A DNA stretch of 28,727 nucleotides from DATFAS01 sp035254305 (GTDB taxonomy: Bacteria > Bacillota > Bacilli > Aneurinibacillales > RAOX-1). Of the stretch, positions 14,221-21,995 are shown in pieces (the first letter of the stretch is position 1; the number at the start of each line of letters is the position of its first letter). The position numbers were made by a program, and so were the translations under genes. The stretch lies in contig DATFAS010000053.1 in the NCBI GenBank assembly GCA_035254305.1, positions 1 through 28,727 of the forward strand, read 5' to 3'. The notes beneath the pieces are model-generated. The model was not told the origin of the DNA. It worked only from the letters and a program-made list of their open reading frames with translations, and did not search any database.

Positions 14221-15171
14221 CTATGGTTTCCAAAGACGGCCTTGCCACGTGTTCCTGCGCTTGATCTCAGCTTCGATTCCATTCAGAACTTCCCACTTCT
14301 TACGGCTCCACATGGGCCCAAGTAATAAATCAGGTGGGCCATCTCCTGTGAGACGATGAATAATCATCTCAGGAGGAAGTATTTCTAATATATCAACAAC
14401 AAGCCGGGTATAAGCCTCCTGGCTTAGGAACTCTAACCCACCCTGTTCCCATAGTTTTACAAGAGGTGTTTTACGAAGTAAATGCAGCAGGTGAATCTTG
14501 ATACCCTGTACAGGCAGATGGGCTACAGCATGTGCTGTTTGCATCATCATTTCTTCCGTTTCACCAGGAAGGCCTAAGATAATATGTGAACAAACTCGAA
14601 TATTGTGCTTCCTAAGCTTCTCTACACCATCCACATAATTCTGATAATCGTGGGCACGGTTAATCAATTCTGCTGTTGATTCATGAACGGTTTGCAGCCC
14701 AAGCTCAACCCATAGATAGGTTCGCTGATTGATTTCAGCTAAATATTCAACAACATCATCTGGAAGACAATCAGGACGAGTAGCAATGGATAGTCCAACT
14801 ACATCCTCCTCGAGGATTGACTCATAGGCTTCCCTTAATACTTCGACGGGTGCGTAGGTATTGGTATAAGCCTGAAAATAACCAATATATTTCGCCTTAG
14901 GCCATTTAAGGTGCATTCTTCCCGCAACATCACGAAACTGTTTTTTAAGATCATCACGTCGAAATCCTGCGAAGTCACCGGATCCCCTGGCACTGCAGAA
15001 GGTACATCCCCCAATCGCTACTTTTCCATCACGATTTGGGCAGGTAAACCCAGCATCAAGCATAACCTTAAAGACCTTTTCTCCAAACAGCTCACGCAAA
15101 TGATAATTCCATGTATGATAGCGCTTATCCCCCCATAATAAGGGTGTTTCTTGGTCCACCAATCGAGTCAT
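14221..15171 (-). CDS. ytqA: YtqA/YhcC-type radical SAM protein (TIGR01212 family)
   Basis: A radical SAM enzyme of 316 residues. The iron-sulfur cysteines are Cys44-x11-Cys56-x2-Cys59 in TCPNRDGKVAIGGCTFCSAR, the wide spacing that marks the TIGR01212 group. Typical following blocks are YFQAYTNTYAP, SIATRPDCLPDDV, VELGLQTVHE and HIILGLPGETEEMM. The natural reaction of the group is not settled; tRNA or other nucleic-acid modification is often suggested. In Bacillus subtilis ytqA is next to the methyltransferase gene ytqB, which is absent here. The start (ATG at 15171) has AAAGGAG at spacing 7. It is divergent from the DUF1128 gene and convergent with the lipoprotein gene. Confidence 0.9.
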   Translation of the reverse strand: MTRLVDQETPLLWGDKRYHTWNYHLRELFGEKVFKVMLDAGFTCPNRDGKVAIGGCTFCSARGSGDFAGFRRDDLKKQFRDVAGRMHLKWPKAKYIGYFQAYTNTYAPVEVLREAYESILEEDVVGLSIATRPDCLPDDVVEYLAEINQRTYLWVELGLQTVHESTAELINRAHDYQNYVDGVEKLRKHNIRVCSHIILGLPGETEEMMMQTAHAVAHLPVQGIKIHLLHLLRKTPLVKLWEQGGLEFLSQEAYTRLVVDILEILPPEMIIHRLTGDGPPDLLLGPMWSRKKWEVLNGIEAEIKRRNTWQGRLWKP

Positions 15172-15320
15172 GCGTGGGCTCCTTTCTTATATGTACCCTT
15201 TAGTTCTCTTCAATATCCGTGAAACACTATACCACAACCCTTATTTCATGCCAAGAATATCATGATTTTTAGTATAACCTGATCATTATGGTAAAATAAA
15301 ATAAAAAGGAGATGATGGAG

Positions 15321-15545
15321 ATGAACTTGGAGAATCCAAGCCGTGAAAATATTGCCTTTATCTTAAATGAATTACAAAAAAAACTGACGATGGCCAACGC
15401 CTCAGTCCTAAACCCTGATTCCTTTGGCTTTGAGGCCTATGAGGATCTTCTAGACCTTTATCAAATGATCATCAAAAAAGAACGAATCAGTATAAGCGAA
15501 ATGGAAGCCATTGTAAGTGAACTAGGGCAACTGCGGAAGAAATAG
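15321..15545 (+). CDS. DUF1128 family small protein (YfkK-like)
   Basis: The 74-residue helical protein opens with MNLENPSRENIAFILNELQKKL and matches the length and beginning of the Bacillales DUF1128 family (YfkK). No function is known. ATG at 15321 is 9 nt after AAAAAGGAG; the in-frame ATG at 15312 touches that site and is not preferred. It is followed after 33 nt by the flavoprotein gene and is probably cotranscribed with it. Confidence 0.85.
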   Translation: MNLENPSRENIAFILNELQKKLTMANASVLNPDSFGFEAYEDLLDLYQMIIKKERISISEMEAIVSELGQLRKK

Positions 15546-15578
15546 CTGACAGAACACATAAGAAAAGAGGATCCATCC

Positions 15579-16859
15579 ATGGTATATGATGTAATTGTCA
15601 TTGGAGGTGGGCCATCCGGATTGATGGCTGCTGCATCCGCCGCGATGCAAAAAGCAAAAGTCCTCCTCATCGACAAAGGAGATAAACTTGGACGGAAATT
15701 AGCCATTTCTGGTGGAGGGCGATGTAATGTCACGAATGCCGGGGACATCGATTACATCATAAAGAATATTCCAGGCAATGGTCGTTTTTTACATAGTGCG
15801 TTCTCCATTTTCAATAATCAAGATATTATTCGCTTCTTTGAGGATCTTGGAATTGCACTGAAGGAAGAGGATCGAGGCCGGATGTTCCCTGTATCGAATC
15901 AGGCTAAAGATGTCGTTTCGGCTCTAACAGGATTTATCCAGAAGTTAGACGTACATATCATGGTCAATCAGCCGGTAGCAGATGTTCAATATGAGGATGG
16001 ACAAGTTACAGGCATTCTACTAAAGTCTGGCAGAACCATTCGATCATCAACAGTAATCGTAGCTGTTGGTGGAAAATCTGTTCCACATACTGGTTCTACT
16101 GGGGATGGGTATGCTTGGGCGAAGAAAGCCGGTCATACCATTACAGATCTCTTTCCGACAGAGGTTCCCATCACTTCATCTGAGCCTTATATTGTCGATC
16201 GGTCTTTACAAGGTCTACCTCTCCGGGATATTAAGCTCTCCGTCCTTGATCCAAAGAAAAACAAAAAGATTATTGAACATACGGGAGATATGATCTTTAC
16301 TCATTTTGGAATCTCAGGACCTGTCGCCCTTCGTTGCAGCCAATTTGTTGTAAGAACACTAAAAAAATACGACACTCCTGAATTGAATATGCAGATTGAT
16401 TTGTTTCCAGATCGTACAGAGTCTGAAGTATTGGAAGAAATCCGACAAAGAGCACAAAATGATCCTAAAAAAGCACTAAAAAATGTCCTGAAAGGCTATC
16501 TCCCAGAAAGATTGATCCAATTAATCTTGGACAAAGCAAATCTTGACCCTGATGTTACCTATCATCATCTACCCTTTGAGCAAATTCGAGAGCTCTCTAG
16601 TGTTCTTAAGAAATTTACCTTTCATGTAAATGGTACCTTGTCTATTGAGGACGCCTTTGTTACAGGGGGCGGCGTGAACTTAAAGGAAATAGACCCCAAA
16701 ACACTACAATCCCGCAAGATGAACGGTCTTTATTTTTGTGGTGAGATTTTGGATATTCATGGTTATACAGGTGGATTTAACATCACTGCAGCATTTGCTA
16801 CGGGGTTTGTGGCTGGAAAGAGTGCGGCCAAACAATCTGCTCTAGTTCCTATGGATTAA
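15579..16859 (+). CDS. ytfP: YtfP/HI0933 (BaiN/RdsA)-family FAD-dependent oxidoreductase
   Basis: The 426-residue flavoprotein has the N-terminal dinucleotide fold VIVIGGGPSGLMAAASAA, and then the family blocks LGRKLAISGGGRCNVTNA and VAVGGKSVPHTGSTGDGYAWA. C-terminal FAD contacts VTGGGVNLKEIDPKT and GLYFCGEILDIHGYTGGFN are also present. The family's physiological substrate in Bacillales is unknown. The BaiN and RdsA names come from bile-acid and other homologues and should not be read as function. The start is ATG at 15579 with AGAGGA about 7 nt upstream. It is second in an apparent operon with the DUF1128 gene. A repeat copy begins 2 nt after its stop. Confidence 0.9.
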   Translation: MVYDVIVIGGGPSGLMAAASAAMQKAKVLLIDKGDKLGRKLAISGGGRCNVTNAGDIDYIIKNIPGNGRFLHSAFSIFNNQDIIRFFEDLGIALKEEDRGRMFPVSNQAKDVVSALTGFIQKLDVHIMVNQPVADVQYEDGQVTGILLKSGRTIRSSTVIVAVGGKSVPHTGSTGDGYAWAKKAGHTITDLFPTEVPITSSEPYIVDRSLQGLPLRDIKLSVLDPKKNKKIIEHTGDMIFTHFGISGPVALRCSQFVVRTLKKYDTPELNMQIDLFPDRTESEVLEEIRQRAQNDPKKALKNVLKGYLPERLIQLILDKANLDPDVTYHHLPFEQIRELSSVLKKFTFHVNGTLSIEDAFVTGGGVNLKEIDPKTLQSRKMNGLYFCGEILDIHGYTGGFNITAAFATGFVAGKSAAKQSALVPMD

Positions 16860-16861
16860 AG

Positions 16862-16949
16862 AAAACTTGGCTGGCACCAAGCCTTTTTAGGCGTAGGTGG
16901 CAGCCTAGTTGCCCTTATGCGGAGACGGAATTCAAATAGTTTATAAATT
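16862..16949 (+). repeat. Interspersed structured repeat, copy B (3' end missing)
   Basis: An 88-bp copy, in the same orientation as the flavoprotein gene, starting 2 nt after its stop codon. Its first ten bases past the stop match copy A. Its last 32 bases (through AGTTTATAAATT) are identical to copy C, after which the terminal CCTATCCGC is lost and a terminator takes over. It keeps the CTTGG/CCAAG hairpin, and its mini-stem is GCCT/AGGC where copy C has GTCT/AGAC. Confidence 0.85.
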
Positions 16950-16998
16950 AAAAAGGGGTTGCCATAGGGTCTTACTTGACCTTATGGCAACCCCTCTT
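16948..16998. terminator. Bidirectional terminator
   Basis: GGGGTTGCCATAGGGTC pairs with GACCTTATGGCAACCCC (two interior wobble or mismatch positions, six-base loop). The minus-strand tail is TTTTTAATT, making it the terminator of the small membrane protein gene. It also ends the flavoprotein transcript. Confidence 0.85.
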
Positions 16999-17000
16999 AA

Positions 17001-17285
17001 TTAATGCGTGGTTTGCTGTTCTTGATTCTTCGCACGTTCTGGTGCTTGATCCTCAAAATGAACATCCTTTATTTCAATCGAATGTTGATCATGGTCTTCC
17101 TTCTTTTCCTTAGCAGATGTTGCAATACCTACAAGTAAGCTGGATAATCCGAACCCAAATAACCCCCAACCAAAAGGGTTATCTACAAGATTTTGTTTTG
17201 GATTGGCACGTTTCATGGGCATTGTAAATAATCCCAATAACACGAACACACCCCCTAGCAGAAGCATTAATAATCCTCTCTGCAT
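17001..17285 (-). CDS. Small two-helix membrane protein, unknown
   Basis: I do not recognise a family. The 94-residue product has hydrophobic segments at about 4-22 and 40-58, joined by a short basic loop. A very polar tail of about 35 residues follows, rich in Lys, Glu, Asp, His and Gln, and ends in THH-like charged sequence. ATG at 17285 has AAGGAGG about 10 nt upstream. It is divergent from typA and ends at its own strong terminator, so it looks like a real monocistronic gene. Confidence 0.7.
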   Translation of the reverse strand: MQRGLLMLLLGGVFVLLGLFTMPMKRANPKQNLVDNPFGWGLFGFGLSSLLVGIATSAKEKKEDHDQHSIEIKDVHFEDQAPERAKNQEQQTTH

Positions 17286-17360
17286 ATCATCTTCGCCTCC
17301 TTTTCCATAGTATTCTATTGCATACTTCCCTCTATCCTTGGAATAATTTACAGCACTAAT

Positions 17361-17412
17361 TTTAAAAAAAAAATTTTTTTCATTCGTGATTTAGTAAAAA
17401 ATATAGTATAAT
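17361..17412 (+). promoter_or_regulatory. Probable typA promoter with A/T tract
   Basis: TATAAT at 17407-17412 lies 46 nt before the typA ATG. TTCGTG at 17383-17388 is a poor -35 at 18 bp. Immediately upstream is an unbroken tract of ten A followed by seven T (17364-17380), a typical curved-DNA or UP-like element that could compensate for the weak -35. Confidence 0.5.
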
Positions 17413-17458
17413 AGATAGGTTGAAAATCTGGGTTATATCTCTCTTAAAGGAGTTTTAA

Positions 17459-19294
17459 ATGAAACGAGAAGATTTACGTAATATCGCGATAATTGCCCAC
17501 GTTGACCATGGAAAAACAACTTTGGTTGACAAAATGTTGCAGCAGTCAGGAATTTTCCGGTCGAATGAACACGTTCAAGAACGAGTCATGGATTCTAATG
17601 ACTTAGAAAGAGAACGCGGAATTACCATCTTAGCTAAAAATACAGCCGTAACGTATAAAGGACATTCCATTAATATTTTGGATACACCAGGACACGCTGA
17701 TTTCGGCGGTGAAGTGGAACGAATCATGAAATTGGTAGATGGAGTTCTACTTGTTGTTGATGCCTTTGAAGGTTGTATGCCACAAACTCGCTTTGTATTG
17801 AAGAAGGCACTTGAACAAAACCTTACACCTATCCTTGTTATTAACAAAATTGACCGTGACAACGCAAGACCTGAAGAAGTTGTCAATGAAGTTTATGATT
17901 TGTTTATCGACTTAGACGCTAATGATGAACAGTTAGAATTCCCTGTTATCTATGCTTCAGCGATTAATGGAACAGCAAGTACAGATCCAGCGAAGCAAGA
18001 TGAAAATATGGAATCTTTGTTCGAAGCGATTATCGATCATATTCCAGCACCAGATGTTGATATGGAAGGTCCACTTCAAATGCAGGCAACCATCCTAGAC
18101 TATAATGATTATTTAGGTCGAATTGGTATTGGACGTATTGCTCGCGGCGTCATTCGCAGAGGACAAACTGTGGCCCAGATCAAACGTGATGGAACCATTA
18201 AGATGGTTCGGATTGCTAAATTATTTGGCTTCTCTGGACTTAAGCGAATTGAAATTGAAGAAGCTAAGGCAGGAGATCTTGTTGCTGTTCCTGGTTTAGA
18301 AGAAATTAACGTAGGAGAAACGATTGCAGACCCAGAGGTTACAGAAGCACTACCTCTATTGAAAATTGACGAACCTACATTGAAAATGACCTTCTCCATT
18401 AATAACGGACCTTTTGCAGGTAAAGAAGGAAAGCACGTTACTTCAAGAAAGCTTCGTGATCGTTTGTACCAAGAGTTAGAAACCGATGTTAGCTTACGTG
18501 TAGAAGATACAGAGGGTGGAGAAGCATTTATTGTTTCTGGTCGTGGTGAACTCCATCTATCTATTCTAATCGAAACTATGCGTCGTGAAGGGTATGAACT
18601 ACTTGTATCCAAGCCAGAAGTTATTGTACGTGAAGTAGAAGGCAAGAAAATGGAACCAACCGAACGAGTTCTTATTGATGTTCCTGAGGATTATACAGGT
18701 CCAGTCATGGAGTCTCTTGGTTCACGTAAAGCAGAGATGACAAACATGATAAACAATGGATTTGGTACTGTTCGTTTAGAGTATGTAATGCCATCTCGCG
18801 GATTAATTGGTTACCGAACTGAATTCATGACGATGACTAGAGGATATGGAATTCTTAATCACTCCTTCGATAGCTACCAGCCCCTAATTGCCGGGAATGT
18901 GGGTGGTCGTCGTGCCGGAGTTCTTATCTCCCATGAAACAGGGCTTGCAACCACTTATGGACTTCTATCGGTTGAGGACCGTGGAATCATGTTTGTTCCT
19001 CCTGGAACAGACGTATACGAGGGAATGATCGTAGGTGAGCATAACCGCGATAACGACTTAGTTGTTAACGTATGTAAAGAGAAACATGCGACCAACGTTC
19101 GTAGTGCGACCAAGGATGAAACAGTCAAACTAAAAGCACCGAAGATTCTTACTCTAGAAGAAGCCTTAGAATATTTGAATGAAGACGAATACTGTGAGGT
19201 AACTCCTAAGTCTATTCGTTTGCGCAAGAAGTATCTAAATAAAAGCGAGCGTGAGCGTGCTAATAAAAACCATAGACTTGGTATTACCCAATAA
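17459..19294 (+). CDS. typA: Translational GTPase TypA (BipA)
   Basis: A ribosome-associated GTPase of the EF-G/LepA group, involved in ribosome assembly and growth at low temperature or under stress. G1 AHVDHGKTT (13-21), switch RERGITI (51-57), G3 DTPGH (75-79) and G4 NKID (129-132) are all intact. The BipA-specific C-terminal half is present, including the PSRGLIGYRTEFMTMTRG segment, and the protein ends with a basic tail. Length (611) is standard. The start is ATG at 17459 with AAAGGAG at spacing 6-7. It is monocistronic, with a strong terminator directly after the stop. Confidence 0.97.
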   Translation: MKREDLRNIAIIAHVDHGKTTLVDKMLQQSGIFRSNEHVQERVMDSNDLERERGITILAKNTAVTYKGHSINILDTPGHADFGGEVERIMKLVDGVLLVVDAFEGCMPQTRFVLKKALEQNLTPILVINKIDRDNARPEEVVNEVYDLFIDLDANDEQLEFPVIYASAINGTASTDPAKQDENMESLFEAIIDHIPAPDVDMEGPLQMQATILDYNDYLGRIGIGRIARGVIRRGQTVAQIKRDGTIKMVRIAKLFGFSGLKRIEIEEAKAGDLVAVPGLEEINVGETIADPEVTEALPLLKIDEPTLKMTFSINNGPFAGKEGKHVTSRKLRDRLYQELETDVSLRVEDTEGGEAFIVSGRGELHLSILIETMRREGYELLVSKPEVIVREVEGKKMEPTERVLIDVPEDYTGPVMESLGSRKAEMTNMINNGFGTVRLEYVMPSRGLIGYRTEFMTMTRGYGILNHSFDSYQPLIAGNVGGRRAGVLISHETGLATTYGLLSVEDRGIMFVPPGTDVYEGMIVGEHNRDNDLVVNVCKEKHATNVRSATKDETVKLKAPKILTLEEALEYLNEDEYCEVTPKSIRLRKKYLNKSERERANKNHRLGITQ

Positions 19295-19297
19295 ACG

Positions 19298-19328
19298 AAA
19301 CCGGGCAGAATCACTGCCCGGTTTTTTT
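19298..19328 (+). terminator. typA terminator
   Basis: ACCGGGCAG pairs with CTGCCCGGT around a five-base loop, followed by seven T. The last T residues are shared with the end of repeat copy C. Confidence 0.93.
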
Positions 19329-19424
19329 AGCGGATAGGAATTTATAAACTATTTGAATTCCGTCTCCGCACAGGTGCAACTAAGCTGCCACCGGCGTCTA
19401 AAGACTTGGCGCCAGCCAAGTTTT
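19325..19424 (-). repeat. Interspersed structured repeat, copy C (longest copy)
   Basis: At 100 bp this is the most complete copy. On the minus strand it runs from AAAACTTGGCTGGCGCCAAG to TCCTATCCGCTAAAA, starting 9 nt after the stop of the LCP gene and in the same orientation as that gene. It can form CTTGGC/GCCAAG (loop TGGC), GTCT/AGAC, GGTGCA/TGCACC with one bulge, and a 3' stem GCGGA/TCCGC enclosing GGAATT/AATTCC. Confidence 0.88.
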
Positions 19425-19433
19425 ACCTTGCTT

Positions 19434-20822
19434 TTATCCATCATTACTATTTGGAATCGGCTCTTTCATAGGAAGCTTTGGGTTTATCGTGGGTGGTTGA
19501 ATATTCCCTGGTTGATTCAATATTTTTTCATCATTGTTTGTATCAGTTGGTTGTTTTTCTGAGGATGGCTTAGGTGGAGTGATCGGGCTAGACTGTTGAT
19601 TAGGTTTTGTAGGTTGTGCAGGTAACTTAGGAATATCTTTTGGTTTGATCGGTTCCTTCTCTACCGATTTAGTGGGTTGTGCCTTTTCAAGATTCATCTG
19701 CTCGTTCTTCTTCTCCTCAAACTGAACCTTTAATGCCTCCTCTTCCTGTTCCGTTGTTTTTGATTTTTTTACAGGAATCTCTTTAGCTGGTTCCTCACGG
19801 AAGGTACTTACTGCTTGCACAGGATCTAAGCCCATTTCCTTACGAAATGCCTGCTGGATATTCATAACATTTTTTCTTGGAATAATGGTATGAGTAGAAA
19901 CAGGGTCCCAATAACCACCGGAGGGAATACTCGTAATATTCTCTGATCCCGTTGATTTAAAGTCCATTAGAAGCCCTCGAATTTGGTCTTTCGATAAATC
20001 TGTACGAATATGATCCTTCGTGACATCCATAATTCCAAAAAAACGAGAAATTCCGATAAAGGACTTCATTTGATCAACAATTGCTTTAATCACCACTTGT
20101 TGTCTATTCCCCCTATCGAAGTCTGAAGAAAAATACTTAGGCCCACGATTGTCTTTCCGATGACGAACATAACCCAATGCTTGCTGGCCATTTAAAACCT
20201 GCATTCCAGGATGAAGATTAATATGTGTACCATCTGCTGGATCATCATACTTCATGCTCTTATCTACTTGAATGGAGATCCCCCCAAGCTGATCGATCAC
20301 CCGTTCAAACCCTTCAAAATCAACCGTAATATAGTGCTGTATGGGAATCCCTATTGCACTCTCTAATGTCCTTTTCATCAAATGGATACCCGTTTCGTCA
20401 ATCGATTCTCCCTTTTTTTCTTCTTGTCTTCTCTGCTCTTCCCCTCTAGCGTATACAGAATTGATTTTATACCAACCCTTATAACCAGGGATTTGAACAC
20501 CCGTATCACGGGGGATAGACATCATGGTAACATGTTGGGTTAATGGATTTAAAACCGCAACGATAATCACATCCGTGTTAAGCAAACTTAAATCTCCTCT
20601 TGAGTCTTTACCCAATAGAACGAAGGAGATCGGTTCATGATTATAATTTTTTGTTATCTCATTCTTATTCGACAAAACCTCTGGCTCATTTTCCACAGTA
20701 ACCTGATCTAGTACATGGTCAAGCTTCCACCAGACTGCCCCTGCTAAACCAACCCCAAAAAAGAAAAAGAGAAGGATGATCCATTTCCAAATTCTCCATT
20801 TCCCTTTTTGCTGTTTGCGCAT
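19434..20822 (-). CDS. LytR-CpsA-Psr (LCP) family cell-wall polymer ligase
   Basis: A membrane-anchored enzyme that transfers teichoic acid or other glycopolymers from lipid carrier to peptidoglycan outside the cell. There is a cytoplasmic basic N-terminus, one membrane segment (13-32), then the LCP catalytic domain (about 62-325). Its conserved blocks are LLGKDSRGD (69-77), SIPRDT (102-107), LNGQQALGYVRHR (210-222) and DFDRGNRQQ (234-242), giving the usual Arg/Asp pyrophosphate-binding set. The C-terminal tail (about 345-462) is unusual: low complexity, rich in Pro, Lys, Glu and Gln, and it probably threads through the wall. ATG at 20822 follows GGAGG by about 10 nt. It appears to be a single gene. 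A repeat copy follows its stop. Confidence 0.92.
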   Translation of the reverse strand: MRKQQKGKWRIWKWIILLFFFFGVGLAGAVWWKLDHVLDQVTVENEPEVLSNKNEITKNYNHEPISFVLLGKDSRGDLSLLNTDVIIVAVLNPLTQHVTMMSIPRDTGVQIPGYKGWYKINSVYARGEEQRRQEEKKGESIDETGIHLMKRTLESAIGIPIQHYITVDFEGFERVIDQLGGISIQVDKSMKYDDPADGTHINLHPGMQVLNGQQALGYVRHRKDNRGPKYFSSDFDRGNRQQVVIKAIVDQMKSFIGISRFFGIMDVTKDHIRTDLSKDQIRGLLMDFKSTGSENITSIPSGGYWDPVSTHTIIPRKNVMNIQQAFRKEMGLDPVQAVSTFREEPAKEIPVKKSKTTEQEEEALKVQFEEKKNEQMNLEKAQPTKSVEKEPIKPKDIPKLPAQPTKPNQQSSPITPPKPSSEKQPTDTNNDEKILNQPGNIQPPTINPKLPMKEPIPNSNDG

Positions 20823-20905
20823 ATCTATAAAACCTCCACTATTTGCAATTGGCTTTCAAGAGATGTTTTATAGATTGTATGGTCGTTTAGGACAAGTTAG
20901 TACCC

Positions 20906-21718
20906 TTATTCACTGCTTAATTTGTTAGTGTGCATGATCATCCATTTAATCATCTCTGCAATAACTTCCTCTCTCTCTGGTTCATTTAATATTTCATGAT
21001 ATAACTCAGGCCAATCACGATAGGTTTTATCCTTTAGAGGTACGGACTCGAACCATTGACGCACTTTTTGGGCAGAGACAACATAATCACTTCCAGCCTG
21101 ATGAATCAGTAAAGATACTTGAGGAAAAAGAGAAAGCTGTTCATAATTAGCCTCCATAGTTGAAACAAGTTCAGTATACCAGCGAACACTTGCTCCTTTA
21201 GTAACCAAAGGATCCATTCGATACTTTTCTGTAATCTCCTTATTCCTGCTAACATAGTGTGGCTTAATTCCTGCAGAAAGTACTAAAGATGGATAGATTT
21301 TATTTAATGCTTTAGCTATCCAACCCTTCCAAGAGGGAACTTCCATAGCTAGTGCAAAACAAGGAGAAGAAAGAATAACTCCTGTGACCTCTCTTCTTCT
21401 TTCCTCCATAAACCGGGCTACAACAAGCCCACCAAGACTATGGCCAAAAAGGAATGGCCTGTGATTGGAATATTTTCTTAACTCTTCGTACCACGAGTCT
21501 ATAGCTTGAATATAGTCATCAAAATGATCGATATGACCCTTTTTTCCTTCTGATCTTCCATAACCCGGAAGATCTCCTCCCAGCACACTAAATCCTGCCT
21601 CATTCCACTTATTAACTACCCACAAGTAACGATCTAAGTGTTCACCAGCACCGTGAACAAGAAGAATGGGCGGTTTATCATCCTTATCTGCTGAGTAGAA
21701 TTTGGTATATGTACGCAT
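20906..21718 (-). CDS. Alpha/beta hydrolase, lysophospholipase/monoacylglycerol lipase type
   Basis: A serine hydrolase with the full triad: nucleophile Ser94 in GHSLGG (92-97), Asp211 in AGSDYVV and His241 in LYHEILNE. The oxyanion segment is HGAGEH (22-27), and GGDLPGYGRSEG (48-59) is typical of the monoacylglycerol-lipase-like group. The likely substrate is a lipid ester, but this is inference. No signal peptide is seen. The start is uncertain: ATG at 21718 (MRTYTKFYS) fits the family's length but has only a weak GGTAGTGG upstream, and the longer frame from 21766 has no binding site. It is divergent from the desaturase gene, whose leader lies in the gap. Confidence 0.85.
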   Translation of the reverse strand: MRTYTKFYSADKDDKPPILLVHGAGEHLDRYLWVVNKWNEAGFSVLGGDLPGYGRSEGKKGHIDHFDDYIQAIDSWYEELRKYSNHRPFLFGHSLGGLVVARFMEERRREVTGVILSSPCFALAMEVPSWKGWIAKALNKIYPSLVLSAGIKPHYVSRNKEITEKYRMDPLVTKGASVRWYTELVSTMEANYEQLSLFPQVSLLIHQAGSDYVVSAQKVRQWFESVPLKDKTYRDWPELYHEILNEPEREEVIAEMIKWMIMHTNKLSSE

Positions 21719-21797
21719 CGCTACCACTACCTTTTTCACTATATTCATCATTAAAATATTTTTCACGATAATTTTGTTTTAATTACTGTAAGGAACA

Positions 21798-21995
21798 TGT
21801 ATAATAGCGTGTAAAGTGTTATTTTTGCTTTTAGGGAAAGTCATCTTACTTTTCCATACACCATATGGGCTAAGCTTAAAGATTATCAGCATTCCCTCTA
21901 TTTGCTTTTTTAACCTGTATTTAGAGAGAATGTTATGACTGAAGGGGGCATCCTAGACCTTAGCACCAGCAGTTTTTTTCCTAGGGAGGAGTATC
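21798..21995 (+). promoter_or_regulatory. Extended -10 promoter and long structured leader of the desaturase gene
   Basis: TGTATAAT (extended -10, hexamer 21800-21805) precedes a leader of about 185 nt. The leader holds two hairpins: GGGAAAGT with ACTTTTCC (21834-21855), and ATTCCCTCTA with TAGAGAGAAT (21891-21931, 9 of 10 pairs). A possible 24-codon leader frame (21935-22009) overlaps the desaturase start. No known riboswitch consensus is recognised. Confidence 0.45.

Noticed and set aside
18109..18645. 178-codon frame antisense to typA
   Set aside because: It is a Ser/Arg/Pro-rich shadow of the highly conserved typA codons, with no start signals.
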